From Taeniopygia guttata (lineage: Eukaryota > Chordata > Aves > Passeriformes > Estrildidae): a stretch of DNA of 64,000 nucleotides. Under the pieces are notes generated by a model, which saw only the letters and a program-made list of their open reading frames with translations, had not been told where the DNA came from and ran no database searches. The DNA lies in NCBI RefSeq assembly GCF_048771995.1, contig NC_133030.1:36718501-36782500 (forward strand). The letters run 5' to 3'. Both the position numbers and the translations under genes were made by a program. Every line of letters begins with the position of its first letter. Position 1 is the first letter of the stretch. This document shows, piece by piece, positions 50,921 to 62,200 of the stretch.

Positions 50921-53530
50921 ATTATGGATAGATTAATTACAGGCTAAAAACTCTACTTCTTATAGATGCCTAGCAAAGAATCACTCCATTTTTGAGTGTG
51001 CACCTTCTATATGCTAAATTGCTAAACACACAGACTTCAATATTTCTAGTTTCCATGTCTTATAATGGAACTAGATGGGAGATCTGGAATTAATTTTAAC
51101 TAACTTTAGATTTCTATTAGTCTTATGCATGCAAATTAGCCTGTAAGATTCCAATTTATAGTCAACAGAGAGAGATAAATACTTTTGGAAGCAATTTAAT
51201 TACATACCTTAGGGCAGGATGAATTACATTCTATAAATTAATATTCCTCTTCATATATTTTAGAGAAAATCTACTTGCTGATTTTAAATTCTACCCCAGG
51301 TATTTTTGAGTGCATACCTAGGTGCTATCTTAACATATAACTCTTGTAATAAGAAAATCACGCATTTTTTCTATCTGCAGTCCTCATCATTGTATGTTCT
51401 GAAATTTTGACAATATCAGTGTGCTTTAATTTCTTTAATTTCTTGAGGAATGATGGGACTGTAACACAGATATACACATAAGGAGTTATGTACCATAAAT
51501 AACTTGATAAATCAGGAAAAGAAGAGTCTGTAAAAGGGCAATATTTATTGGGGGCAATGTTTTGAAAGCCAATCAATGTCTTTATTCTTTGAGGTGAAGT
51601 TACAGCTCTACAAACTCTCTCACACAATAGACTTGTATTGCATCTTTAGAGATATAGGAACAACTACAAAGAACCTTGACAGAGTTCTTGTAACTTACAT
51701 ATATGTATACTTTACTGAACAGATAAGATATTATTAACATCTTACCCCTTTCTAGGTAGGTGACTTATTTACACTCAATACTTACCTTTTAGCATATTAC
51801 TACCTGAAATACACAGTCACAATAGTCTGTGCAACCATAAGAAAAGAAATATCAGCTGAAAGAAAATATGTGAAAAAGCCATACCCTTGTTTGAAATATC
51901 CTACTCAAGAAAATAATTCATGATGGATTCCAAAAAATTTTAATTCCAACATTTTTAAAGTAAGCTAACATTACAGAAGTATTCCCAGCAGATCTATCTA
52001 TTAGGATCTTACCACAGAAGTTGGTATATTTTTTACATTTACATGAAAATGCTTTATTTTCATCTGTAGCATTTTATTCCTAATTTTCAAACTGTCTATA
52101 GGATATAAGGAAGGCAAGTTAACATTATACTTATGGTTTATTAATGAGGTTTAACATACTGCAAATTCAGTGAGGGAAGGAATTACTGAATGGAAAATAT
52201 TGAAATTAAACAGCTGCATGTTAAAAATATCTTCTTTTTAATATTTAATTTTTTATTATTGTGACCATATGCCTATTGTAAGGTCATATGGAGTTCAATC
52301 TTGTAAAGTTACATTACTATTTTAAACTACTCAATAATAATTGGCCTTTGGAAAAGCAAATTAATACTTTGATCTTGAGCTAGGTTAAACTGATTATTTA
52401 AAAGTAGGGTTAATTGGAACCATAATGTAAATACCAGGATAGCTCTAAATAAAAAAATGCAATATGAAGGTTTTGAGTACTAGGTTTGATAGGCTCGGAA
52501 CTGATTTCCATTTATGATTAGTTATTGAGGGAGTCCCAAAAATCATAATTTTGTATTAATCCTGTTATTTCATTTGGTACATAAAATAATAAGCAGGTTG
52601 AACTAAACATAAGGATGTTGCTATCATTATTTTCTAAAGAAATATTAATTAAATTTTCATAAAAGAGAATACATGAACTGAGCTTCAAAAAAAATAACCT
52701 AACATTTCTGTTAGGTTATCTTAGACCAATATCTAAGGTAAAAATTAAGACAATTTTTAATCTAACCGCTGAGTTTCTATCTGGGCATGATGAAAGGATA
52801 CAAAACTTAAAAAAACATGGAAAAAAATCTGTTCTTCTTATGCAGAGTAATTAAACTACAGAAAGCTACCTGATTCTTTTCTTGAAGGTGAGCAATATAC
52901 AGAATATTATATATATTTCTAATATACAGAATTCCACAGTGTATATTGATAAATAATATTAGGAGTTTGGGACACTGTTTCCCAAAAATATCTTGGAATA
53001 GCAAGCTGAATAAATATGTAGATCTAATAAAAAGGCCAAGAGTTGGTTTACTGAGAAAGAATGTCAATGCATCTATCTGCAGGCAATTAGGCCACAGCTG
53101 TAGAATCTGAAGCAATCATGAAGTGAATGTTCTTTTGAAGTAGGCTGGACTGAATCACTCAGAAATATGCCAGGTGCCAGATACTAGGGCACTTACCATA
53201 TTTACCAAGGCACCAGAATTGTAGGGCACTGAGTCCCAAGCAGATTTTTGAGGAGGAATGATATTTGGAATGAAAGACTATGACACTCAGATGAAGCAGA
53301 TTTGCATTAATTTGAGAAAACTGATGCTAAATATGAAACAAGATGATACATTAGAAAAAATTTAAAAGCATATTTCTAACTTAGGAACCCACTCATAATT
53401 TTAAAAACAATTACAAGATCTTTGTTTATGCACCAAAGTTATACCAGCATAACACCGCTTCAATTATTTTTCCCCACCCTATTTATGGTGTATGTAATGT
53501 TCTTACATTAGGATAGAATACCAAGAGCCA
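50921..53530. other. AT-rich unique sequence, no gene seen
   Basis: No recognisable gene. An 11-bp perfect hairpin lies at 52694-52719. The longest open frame is 102 codons on the minus strand (52807-53115), unrecognised and in AT-rich sequence. Confidence 0.5.
52694..52719. repeat. Perfect 11-bp inverted repeat
   Basis: Arm ATAACCTAACA (52694-52704), loop TTTC, then its exact reverse complement (52709-52719). It has the outward form of a small hairpin. There is no T-run or gene context that would make it a terminator in a vertebrate genome. Confidence 0.6.
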
Positions 53531-53880
53531 AAGAATCTTAAAATGGCTTTGTTTGGAAGGCACAACTGGCTTCTACCCACTAGATCAGTTTTCTCAGTAT
53601 CCCAGCCAACCTGACCTTGAACACTTCCAGGCATGGGGCATACCACTTCCCTGAGTAACCTCCCCAGTTATCTTTCCATTCCCACGGTAAAGAATTTCTT
53701 CCTAACATCTGACCTACATCTCTCCTCTTATAGTTAAAAACCATTATGCCTTGATGTCTATCTATCAGTGTAAACATCTCTCTACCTATTTTTTATAAGC
53801 CACTTTTAGGTACCAGAAGGTCTTCCCAGAGGCTTGTCATCTCCAGAATGAGCAAATACAACTCCCTAAGTGTTAATATA
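53531..53880 (-). mobile_element. CR1-type LINE fragment, minus strand
   Basis: On the plus strand it follows the reverse complement of the avian CR1 3' region closely: ACTAGATCAGTTTTCTCAG, CCAACCTGACCTTGAACAC, TTCCAGGCATGGGGCATACC, AAAGAATTTCTTCCTAACATC, AAAACCATTATGCCTTG, TAGGTACCAGAAGG and, near the end, CATCTCCAGAATGAGC. The terminal TCATAGAATC repeat is nearly gone. The 65-codon minus-strand frame inside it is part of the LINE 3' region and not a gene. Confidence 0.9.
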
Positions 53881-56123
53881 TCTATGTGGCAGCCACCAAA
53901 ATGTGAGAAACTCATGCATGTAATTGGTTCCCATAATGTAACTCATTCTGTGTGGAAGAATACTGTATATTTCCAAAGTGCTGTAGAACTTGTATATTTA
54001 TTCCATCATAGGAATCTGCTTTGAAAACTCGCAACCTGTGTGTTCTTCATGAAGACCTTAATTTAAAAAATGGACATGCACACCTAAATTTATTCCTGCT
54101 TGATTGCTTAGTCTATAAATGTGGTATAGGTGTCCTAACGTTACAACTGCCTCTGGTGAGGTTATAACCCTAGCTGTCAATCCCTCATGATTTGAATAAT
54201 TCTTGACAGAAGAGTATTCTATAGGTATTTCTGTATGTTTTACATTCTGCTTTTTTAGCATAGGCATAATGATTAGAATACTTTTTTCTTTTAATTACTT
54301 AGTTCTCTTCTTTGCAATAACTCGAGATTTCCCACTTGGCAAGATGCCTTCACCTATTTGATAAAATTTCTGTTATGGTAAGGTGTCTTGTGATGAACTA
54401 GTAAGACTTCATGGGGAAGGTGGTCTTAGTTCTAGTTCTTATGTCTTACTGCTCCTTTATGAAGGCTATCTAGAACAGGATAAGATCTGTCAGAATCACA
54501 TATATATAATCAGGTTCCTGGGGATTCCAAAGATAAAGGGAAATCTCCAAGCTTTCTTTGAAATTTCTTGTCCTTTTGCTAAACAAGACCTGCCACTTTA
54601 GTTATTTTGCTGGTTCATATTTTGCTATAATCCTTAGTTGCAATATCTAAATAAGTCTATGTCTCAGAAATTGTGGGTGCAGAAATTATTCAGTATCATC
54701 ACCAAGCTTTCTTTGTTAAGCTATTGTGTTTACAATCAAAAGATTGACTACTTTTATAGTTCTCATGCCAGGAGTGTGAAAGACTAAACTACTACGAAAG
54801 ACTTAGTCTTTGATGGTGAACACTTAACTTCTACACCTGTCCTTTAAGGAGGTAAATCTGATAGTCATTAACTATCCTGGACTTGAATATACTTTGTTGT
54901 ACTAGTGATTAAACCTCCTTATGGATGAGGACTTGTAGTTTTTTTGAAAAACACTAAAATGCCAAGTACGGTATTGGAAATCATGTTAAATATTGAAGAC
55001 AATGAAAAGTAGTTTTTCAATAGCTGTGACTTGCATTTCATCTTACAATCTTTATTTGGATAGGTTGTATAACATACAGTAATTCTTTCCAACTCTCAAT
55101 TTAAGTGTGAGCACTAAAGTACTATGTAAAGGAAGGCAGAAGTTAATTCCAAGGTTGTGCAAATTTACCGGACATAAATTTTGTTAGATAATATTGCTTT
55201 ATTGCCACTACTGCATTCTTAAATTTAAGCATATAAAATTAGGGTTTTTTGATGTTGAATCTCTGCTATTCATTAACAGCAAGATGTGCATCTATAAGTT
55301 ATATCCTAATATATGCATCTTTGATTTCAGTAATTACAGATTTGCTTATCCATCCATGTGAAAAATATTTGGTCAGTATTACTGTCAGAATCTACAAAAA
55401 CATCACCAGTTTGTGGTGACAACAAATGGCACAGAAACTGACCATCAAAGTTTGCATATTTGGAATTACCCGCTCCTTGCTAAAAATTAGATTCAGAAGT
55501 TGATGTCTACTTGCTAACTGAGATATGGTAACAATACTGTTTTATTTACTAATATTTCTAGGACTAGTAATGTGCCTAAACATTTGCTCCAGTGTGATAC
55601 TGATAAATAAAAAAGTGGAAGGACCTGGGTAAGGATGATGTCCCATGAAACTCAGGGAATAATACAGGGTGTGACTGATCACAACAGTATCAAAGCTGAA
55701 TTTATCTCATCACAGAGGAGACCAGAACATGGCCAAATTTTAAAAAGCTATCAACAGTTGAGTAGATCAATGTAAATGTTTTCCCCTGTATACATTCATT
55801 GAATTACTATCCTGAGTAGTCAGACCAGCAAGAGGGGAGTAAATGTTTCAGTCACAAATTCTAAAATGTCCCAATCAGAAAATTGTATAAACTTATAAAT
55901 TACTGTTGTTTCTGTATTCTTAATCACCGTCAAATCCCTCTCTGTGTTTCTAGTCTAAGCAAAACAACTTAGTTTGGAAGTTCAATTAAGTTGTCTTTGG
56001 AAGCCAGACCTGTTATTTCCTGCAACAGGACTTTTAATGCTGCCTACACTACTGTCCAATTTAAGAAAGTAATAGATGCTCTCAAAATAACCTAATTAGA
56101 AATATGTCTTCCTATGTTTCTAG
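53881..56123. other. AT-rich unique sequence, no gene seen
   Basis: No repeat or gene recognised. The last 20 bases before 56124 form a pyrimidine-rich acceptor-like stretch that ends in TTTCTAG. Confidence 0.5.
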
Positions 56124-56223
56124 GATGGTGGACTCCTGTCCGCACTACTCCATTCCACCGGTCAGGGTTCTGAAGGACTGGGACACGGCCTTGTCTGGAT
56201 CTCAGCCTGGGTCAAGGGCCATG
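56124..56223 (+). CDS. Candidate internal exon, unknown gene
   Basis: A 100-bp GC-rich island in AT-rich DNA. It is preceded by a strong acceptor (GTCTTCCTATGTTTCTAG) and followed by a donor-like ATG/GTAACT. One frame, starting ATG at 56125, is open for 33 codons through the donor and reads from VDSCPHYSIPPV to LSGSQPGSRAM, with many C- or G-ending codons. A second frame is also open, from just after a TAG at 56121-56123 past the donor to 56456, so openness alone is weak evidence. The donor is imperfect (C at position +5). The peptide is not recognised. It may be a coding exon, a noncoding RNA exon or a GC-rich relic of an old insertion. In its favour, phase and strand agree with the second candidate at 58103. 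Confidence 0.3.
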
Positions 56224-58102
56224 GTAACTCCTTGATCATTTACATTCAGAACCAACTTTTAATCTTTTACATTATCTCTTTTACATTCAGGCCCACCAAA
56301 GATAGTAGGATGCGTCCTATTCACCTGCGCTGTTTTCCAGAGGGAGCATGGAGGGAAGAGTACAAATGTACTAGGAGTGGACTGCTGGGCACTCTGGGAT
56401 TCAATCCCAATCCCAAAATCAATACCTCTATCTCTACATATCTTGCTACCATCTGAAATGAATGATCTTACTTAATTGGTGGTATTTACATTTTTTTTCC
56501 TGTCTTTAGTCTTATCTGAGCTGCCTTTCACTGCCCTAACTCCCCTGCTCAAATACTACTTGCTTTTATACATCAGTTAGCTCTTCCTGTCTGAACTTTT
56601 TGTACCACAGGTAGTGAATGCAAAACATCTACGAGGGCATAGTGCTGAGTCTTGCACTGCTGGTTCTGCTCCCTAAACTTCTCTTTGTTTCACATTTCAA
56701 GTACTCAAATTCTTTGTGATGAGCTGTAAATCTTCTCCCAATTTCTTTCTTGACTGTCTTTAATAGACTATTCAGATTATTTGTAACTTTATACAAAACT
56801 GCACTTCAGCTGCCTTAAGCATCTTCTGTAGATTTAGAGTTATCCTGGGGGAATACAAGCAATTTTCCTGCTTTTTACTCAGAAAGGCTTACAGCTTCCT
56901 TGGCAGATGAGCTGTTTCCCTGACCTATCCTAAACAGGAGAAAATGACTCTGTCTCTCTCGAGACAGAGTCATCATCATCCTAATAAAAATACATTCCTT
57001 AAATTTTAATTTTCCTGCTTCTACTTGTGTCCAGACATTTAAGCTTGTATTTTAAATCCAATCCAACAAACTATATTTGCTAAAAAACCCCACGCTGTAT
57101 TTTCCATTTTAGTAAATATGGTATAACTGGAATTTTGATCTCTCACAGTCTTCCTCCTTTCCAAAATGCCGAAGTTTAGGCAAACCCGCAGAAAGAGACC
57201 CATTTTAAGAAAGTTGGACTGGTGATAACAAGGAACAAGCAGTAGCTGTATTGCATTGCATGAAAATTCTATGCTTCTAAGTAGTTTTCTAATATAGTAG
57301 AAGCAATAACTGAAAAAAAAGTCTGTTTCTGCACACAAAACTTCTAAGATAAGTGTTTATTGCCATAAGTTGTAGTTACTGGCAGCAAGACAGCTGACTA
57401 GGGTCCTGAAGATAGGCTGAGTTTCAGTTTACTACCCTGAAGATTGATACTCACTGTCAATCTAGCATGAGATAAAGCTAAAGATATGTAATTAATTTTT
57501 AAGGAAAGATTTTACCCAGAGGAGCTATATACAGAAATTTCTGCATCAGTATTCTATATATTTCAGTTTACATTCTATTAGCCATAGAGATGCTGCTGGT
57601 ACAAATTACCATCTGAGTAAGCTACTCTTTTTTATTACTATTTTTCAAAAAATATATTTAGCTAGTTCTATTTCAAAACCCTTTGATGCTGAATTTTATC
57701 AAGTAGATTATTTTTTCACTACAATGTAGCATGATGACCTTCTCCTTAAATAAGTATTTTGTCACAATTCCAAGCATTTTCTTGCAAAGAACAGCTTGAA
57801 ATATCAAATATTATGTTAAAGTACATTGATGAAAAATCTTGGAAGATTATATCTCTTTCTTCTTGCAGCAGATATTAATATTTCAGACGGACGGTCAGAT
57901 CTTTATGCTCTGAAAGTATTTATTGCATAGTCATGATGATATAAAGTTCATTTAGTCAAATTCCTGTGTTTCCCCTAACAAGGCAGTATTGCCTGAGACG
58001 AGGGATTGCAGTTTAGTGAGCTGTGCATAACTTTGTGCATAACCTTTCACTCTTTATCCATCTGAACACTCCGGCTGTAGTTTTGCCCTGTTCTGCCTCC
58101 AG
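56224..58102. other. Sequence between the two candidate exons
   Basis: The first 235 bases continue one open frame (to 56456) and include another acceptor-like CTCTTTTACATTCAG near 56290, without a good donor after it. A 13-bp perfect hairpin is at 56944-56973. The rest is AT-rich with unrecognised open frames (minus strand 57039-57338, 99 codons). If the exon candidates are real, this is an intron of about 1.9 kb. Confidence 0.4.
56944..56973. repeat. Perfect 13-bp inverted repeat
   Basis: ATGACTCTGTCTC (56944-56956), loop TCTC, then its exact reverse complement (56961-56973). Each arm begins or ends with an AP-1-like TGACTC. It is of mixed sequence and so much less likely by chance than the AT-only hairpins elsewhere in the window. 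Confidence 0.75.
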
Positions 58103-58219
58103 CAGAGACCCATCAGGTTCTCCAGAGCCTGCAGGCTCAGCAGTGCCGAGGAGAGACAGCAAGAGCCACCTCACACTGGGAATCCTGGGTACCTCTCTGT
58201 AGCCCAAGAAATACAGAAG
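58103..58219 (+). CDS. Candidate internal exon, unknown gene
   Basis: A 117-bp GC-rich block with a strong acceptor (TTTTGCCCTGTTCTGCCTCCAG) and a good donor (ACAGAAG/GTGAAA). The phase-0 frame is open for all 39 codons, starting QRPIRFSRACRLSS and ending GYLSVAQEIQK. Length divisible by three means it could be skipped without a frameshift. It follows 56124-56223 on the same strand, and the phases fit: the first would end on a full codon and this one begins on one. A minus-strand frame of 64 codons (58013-58207) overlaps it and lacks splice support. I do not recognise the peptide. It could be a coding exon, a lncRNA exon or a relic of a GC-rich insertion. Confidence 0.3.
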
Positions 58220-58585
58220 GTGAAAAGTCTTTTAAGATAATTTTACTATTGCCTACTCATATTCCAAAATCACCCAAAAGGTACCCAACCCAATGTCTTT
58301 TTTTTTATAATTTAGATTTACTTGAACTAAAAATAGTGCATCAGAAATCGGCATTTTATTGTTATTTAGATCATTCTTCCTTTTTTTTTGTGACCACAGT
58401 ACCAAATCCATATTTAAATTTATGGGTTTTAAAAAAATTATTGTTTTATGGACCTACAATCACTTAATTTCCTTTCATATTCCATATAGGGTTTTTTCCC
58501 ACAAAACCTTTAAGAAAATATGAAGCCAATAAATTTCAAGTTTATTAAAAGAGACAATCAATCAGATTTTTAAGCAATCTTTGCC

Positions 58586-58651
58586 TAAAATAAAATAAAA
58601 TAAAATAAATAAATAAAATAATAAATAAAATAAAATTAAAAAAAATAAAAC
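58586..58651. repeat. (AAATA/AAAT)n simple repeat
   Basis: AAAATA units pass into AAAT units and then A-rich sequence. It may descend from the poly(A) tail of a retroposed copy, but no adjoining body is recognised. Confidence 0.93.
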
Positions 58652-59825
58652 TATGGAATTACTTTAGAAAATCATTATTATCTGTAATGAATCTGATAGC
58701 ATGCATTATTAAACAGTAAATTAAATAAATGAAAAAGAGACAGCTAAGAAAACCTTTGCTAATTTTCTCCTGTATAGAGAAAAAATTTGGTAATATAATT
58801 CTAAATTTAGAGTATTCTGATTTTAATTCTTCTAGTTTTAAGAACAATAGAAAAGATTTCTGTCCCATTTAAAATCTGTAATTAATTTTAGATGTAAATA
58901 TGTTTTTTTCCCATACTTTTCCGGTGAGAAAAAGAAATACCTACAGCTGAATCTGTAAACCCCATTGATTTCTAATCTTTTGGAAAAGGATTCTGTCCTT
59001 ATGATCCTACAATAAATTCCATAAATATATCAAGTAATTTTTTCCATACAATTCACCTGTGACACTGTATAACTTTATGTGGTCCAGCCTTCTTCTACTT
59101 GTGGTCTGTTAATATCCCACCCATATATGTGTAAAGAGATAAAAACATTGAATTGGCTGATGAAGCCTTTATAATCAATTCATTTCTACTGACAGTATCC
59201 AGCTCAAAACTACTGTATGTTGCTGATGCACAGTAGCAGGAGCAGTTCATTATTTCTGCTATGGTTCCGGTTCTTTCTAGAGGAGGAAAAAAATTGCTTT
59301 AATCAAAAGCTGAGCATCTTAGGATTTACTTGGAGACCTGATTCTTTGAAAAGTCTTTGATTCTTTGAAAGGGGTCAGAGTGACATTTCAGTAATGGTTT
59401 TCCTTCTACTTGGCAGAGCAGCTAGTCTGTCTTGTAATCAGGCTACAAATAGTACAGGGGGAATCAAAGCAGATACTGATGTTTAGATGGCAAAATGGCT
59501 TACCTGAAAGCTGAAGTATTTTATGAATGGCTTCTGTAAATATCTATAAAAGAGGTGGTAACTATGGGCTTCAACTCAGGATCACTCTGTTTCATAGGTT
59601 TGGCACTCAAGGATAAATTTACTCTCACACCCTTGGAATTAACCTTGCAATGTCCAGCCTTCAGATATTCCTTTTTTTTGTGTAATCTTCCTCAAATGTG
59701 CTGCACTACACAATTACACACTGGGCATAAAACTACAATTATTAAGGAACTGATTTGCACCTTTACTGAGCTAATTAGCTTCTGAAATTTTGAAAGTGTT
59801 ACCTGATTCAAATTTCATTCCTTCT

Positions 59826-59914
59826 GTTATTATAATAGTTATTATTATTAATAATCATTTATTACTATTATCGTTGTTATTGTTGTTATTGTTACTGTTA
59901 TTATTATTATTACT
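59826..59914. repeat. (ATT/GTT)n simple repeat
   Basis: Imperfect trinucleotide repeat mixing ATT, GTT and a few ACT/CGTT units. On the plus strand it gives the poly-leucine and isoleucine run in a 60-codon open frame that is not a gene. Confidence 0.93.
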
Positions 59915-60986
59915 TTGCCATTCCAGGAGGCTGTTGACTGTGTGGTCACTCTTTGCTTTCTTTCTCTTTTAGGATCCATGAAATTCCAACATAAAAGAAT
60001 TCACCCTACAAAAACCTCTTGTATTTTACCTCATGTATTGTTCAACACATAACACTGGGAGATTTTAGCTTACAGTGAGAACTCATTTTTATCTAATGCA
60101 CATAATTAGGTCAAGCAAATGGATTACAGATTATACAAGCAGGGCATTTTGCTATGACTGGAAGAACTTTATGTATCTGAAGTCCTAATAGTATATGCTC
60201 ATTGTTTTAAAACACTGGTTATTTATTGACAATTTTAGCTTGAAGTTGCCTGCAATAAACTAGCAGCTTTTAAGGACTTAGTAATTTACTTCACTTGAGA
60301 ACAAATATTTCTTTACATTTATTTCATGTTTGATAACATATTGAATGGTTACTGAGCCCTGAGTTTTATGTAGTGCCATATAGCTAAAATTTATTTGACA
60401 ATGTTATGGTCCTTTCTTTCTGTTATATCTCTAATATAGACGGATTTAAATATTAGATCACTTTATAGATCTGCACCATTTTCCTTTGTCTCTTTTATTT
60501 TTTCTTACATTTTAAAGACATAGGGCTCTCTAATGAATTGAAATTTTTCATTTATTCCAGTTCACACATCAATAAATCAAGAGAGCTACTTCTGAATGCT
60601 GTCTCTATATGAAAAAGAGTGGTTATTTGAGATTCTCCCTGACTCTAACACAGATATATGTAACACATGGAGTGGTACTAGCTAAATAACTGAGGTGTTT
60701 TTTTAGTCTGTTTCTGAGTTTTACCTTGCCCACCAGAATTCTGTTTAGACTCTTTGATATCTTGCTAATACATCAATATAAGATTTGCATGCATTCTATC
60801 ATCATTCCTTTTGCAAATTAATTTGAAAACACGAGACAAGCTATTTAGAGAATCTGACTTTCTGAATACAGCTATTTTCTCTCCTTCTTTCATTTTCTCT
60901 GTACATTTGTTTTTGAAACACTATGGATAATTCAGATATACTTAACATCTATTAATTAACTCAAGTACTTTGAGAACCTGTCAAAA

Positions 60987-61048
60987 TTTTTTTGTTTTGT
61001 TTTGCTTTGTCTTTTTGTTTGGGTTTTGTTTGTTTGTTTGGGCTTTTT
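60987..61048. repeat. T-rich tract with TTTG units
   Basis: Repeated TTTTG and TTTG units with interruptions. On the minus strand it is a CAAAA/CAAA tract. Simple sequence. Confidence 0.85.
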
Positions 61049-61419
61049 GTTCTCGATTAGATTTTTAGATGGTAGAAATGAAAAACGAATGTCATGATTG
61101 TTGGTAAATAAAAGGTTCTGCATGAGTAGCTTTTAATAGCTTATCATCAACATCTAATCGAACTAATTGCTGCTTAAGAGAGTGACTCTGAAGCAGCAGC
61201 TGCCCCTAGGCAGTACTTTGTTGAGGAATGTCACTGCGACAAAAAGTGCTGGGCTTAGAATGCATCATCAGCATTTGTGCTATAGGCATGTCATATAGGT
61301 GGATAGGAATCACCGGGGCGTGGTAAAAGTGAGTGTGCCAATGACATTTGGGTGCTATTAGAAGGATAGGGAGCAAGTAGAAAGACAAAAAAGTCAAAAG
61401 ACAAAGAAGCCAAAAAATT

Positions 61420-61560
61420 GAGAAAAACAGCTTTTATGACGAAATGGAAATTACCTTCAATGCTGCAGTGCACCACTGACTTTGACAGCTGAAGCAGCAG
61501 CAGAGGGAACTTGAAAAAGATATTGGTTATAGCAATTGTTTTGCAAGAAGCTAAATCTGC
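61420..61560. promoter_or_regulatory. Possible conserved regulatory element
   Basis: Complex, non-repetitive sequence including GCTTTTATGACGAAATGG, TTACCTTCAATGCTGCAGTG and ACTTTGACAGCTGAAGCAGC. A MEIS-type TGACAG joined to an E-box CAGCTG is the clearest motif pair. It looks like the middle of a vertebrate conserved noncoding element, but only alignment can tell. Confidence 0.2.
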
Positions 61561-61756
61561 TTGATTCTCCACTGACTATATTAATCAGTGTTCTTTCAAA
61601 AAAATTAGACTGAATAGAAGAATATTTTCTCAAGGTAATAACAATTCACTTGAAAGCCCAGATCTATGTGTGTGAATGTGTGTCAACACGTCTATATCTG
61701 TGACCTAATGAAGCATGAGAGTTAAAATAATTGTGTACTTTTTTGCTTATTGGACT

Positions 61757-62200
61757 TGTCCTGGTATTGGCCAGGACAGAGTTAAATTTTTTCTGTAGAT
61801 GTGAGAGGGCAGAGCCTGGAACCATATGGGCATGTCCAGGTTGTTACTCTATAGGAGGTACATCATCCTTGGGGGGCACTTTCCTGGGACAGTGGCATGG
61901 CTTGGGGTTGAGAAATGCATGTTGGGAGGGGGAAACACATCAGCCATAGTATGTAGTTGCCAGAGCGTCCTAGTAAGTATTTTGCTTGTTAATCACCCTC
62001 TCCTTTGTATACTTTTGTAATCAATATTTTTTGTGCTTACTGCTCATTTTTCTTATCTCATTGCTGTTTCCAGTAAACTGTGCTTATCTCAACCCATGAT
62101 CTCAGTATTTTTTCTCTCACAGGATGGGAAGGGGAACAGTTTATTGTTTTCTTTTTAGTGGGAGTACTAAATAGGGCAATACTGTTCCTAAACCATGATA
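61757..62200 (+). mobile_element. Decayed ERVL-type solo LTR, plus strand
   Basis: Starts TGTCCTGGTATTGGCCAGGA, the same family start as the LTR at 44154. It has GACAGAGTTAAATTTTTTCTG, GTAAACTGTGCTTATCTCAACC, CAGGATGGGAAGGGG and ends CTGTTCCTAAACCATGATA, which aligns with the family's TTAAACCACAACA-type end. The middle differs strongly from the other copy, so it is a related but distinct or older LTR type. No matching flanking duplication was found. The open frames at 61731-62020 are LTR sequence. Confidence 0.7.

Larger units (their letters stand above)
58220..61756. other. AT-rich sequence with simple repeats
   Basis: Contains three simple-sequence tracts (58586-58651, 59826-59914, 60987-61048) and a possible regulatory block (61420-61560), listed separately. 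Open frames on both strands are short and unrecognised. Confidence 0.5.

Noticed and set aside
52694..52719. Perfect hairpin as a transcription terminator
   Set aside because: Vertebrate genes do not terminate at such hairpins, and there is no adjacent gene. Eleven AT-rich pairs can arise by chance.
53580..53777. 65-codon minus-strand open frame
   Set aside because: Lies within the CR1 3' region, whose consensus gives short open stretches by chance.
59790..59972. 60-codon frame with a poly-leucine run resembling a membrane segment
   Set aside because: The hydrophobic run is the ATT/GTT simple repeat.
61731..62020. Two overlapping plus-strand open frames
   Set aside because: Inside the decayed ERVL-type LTR.
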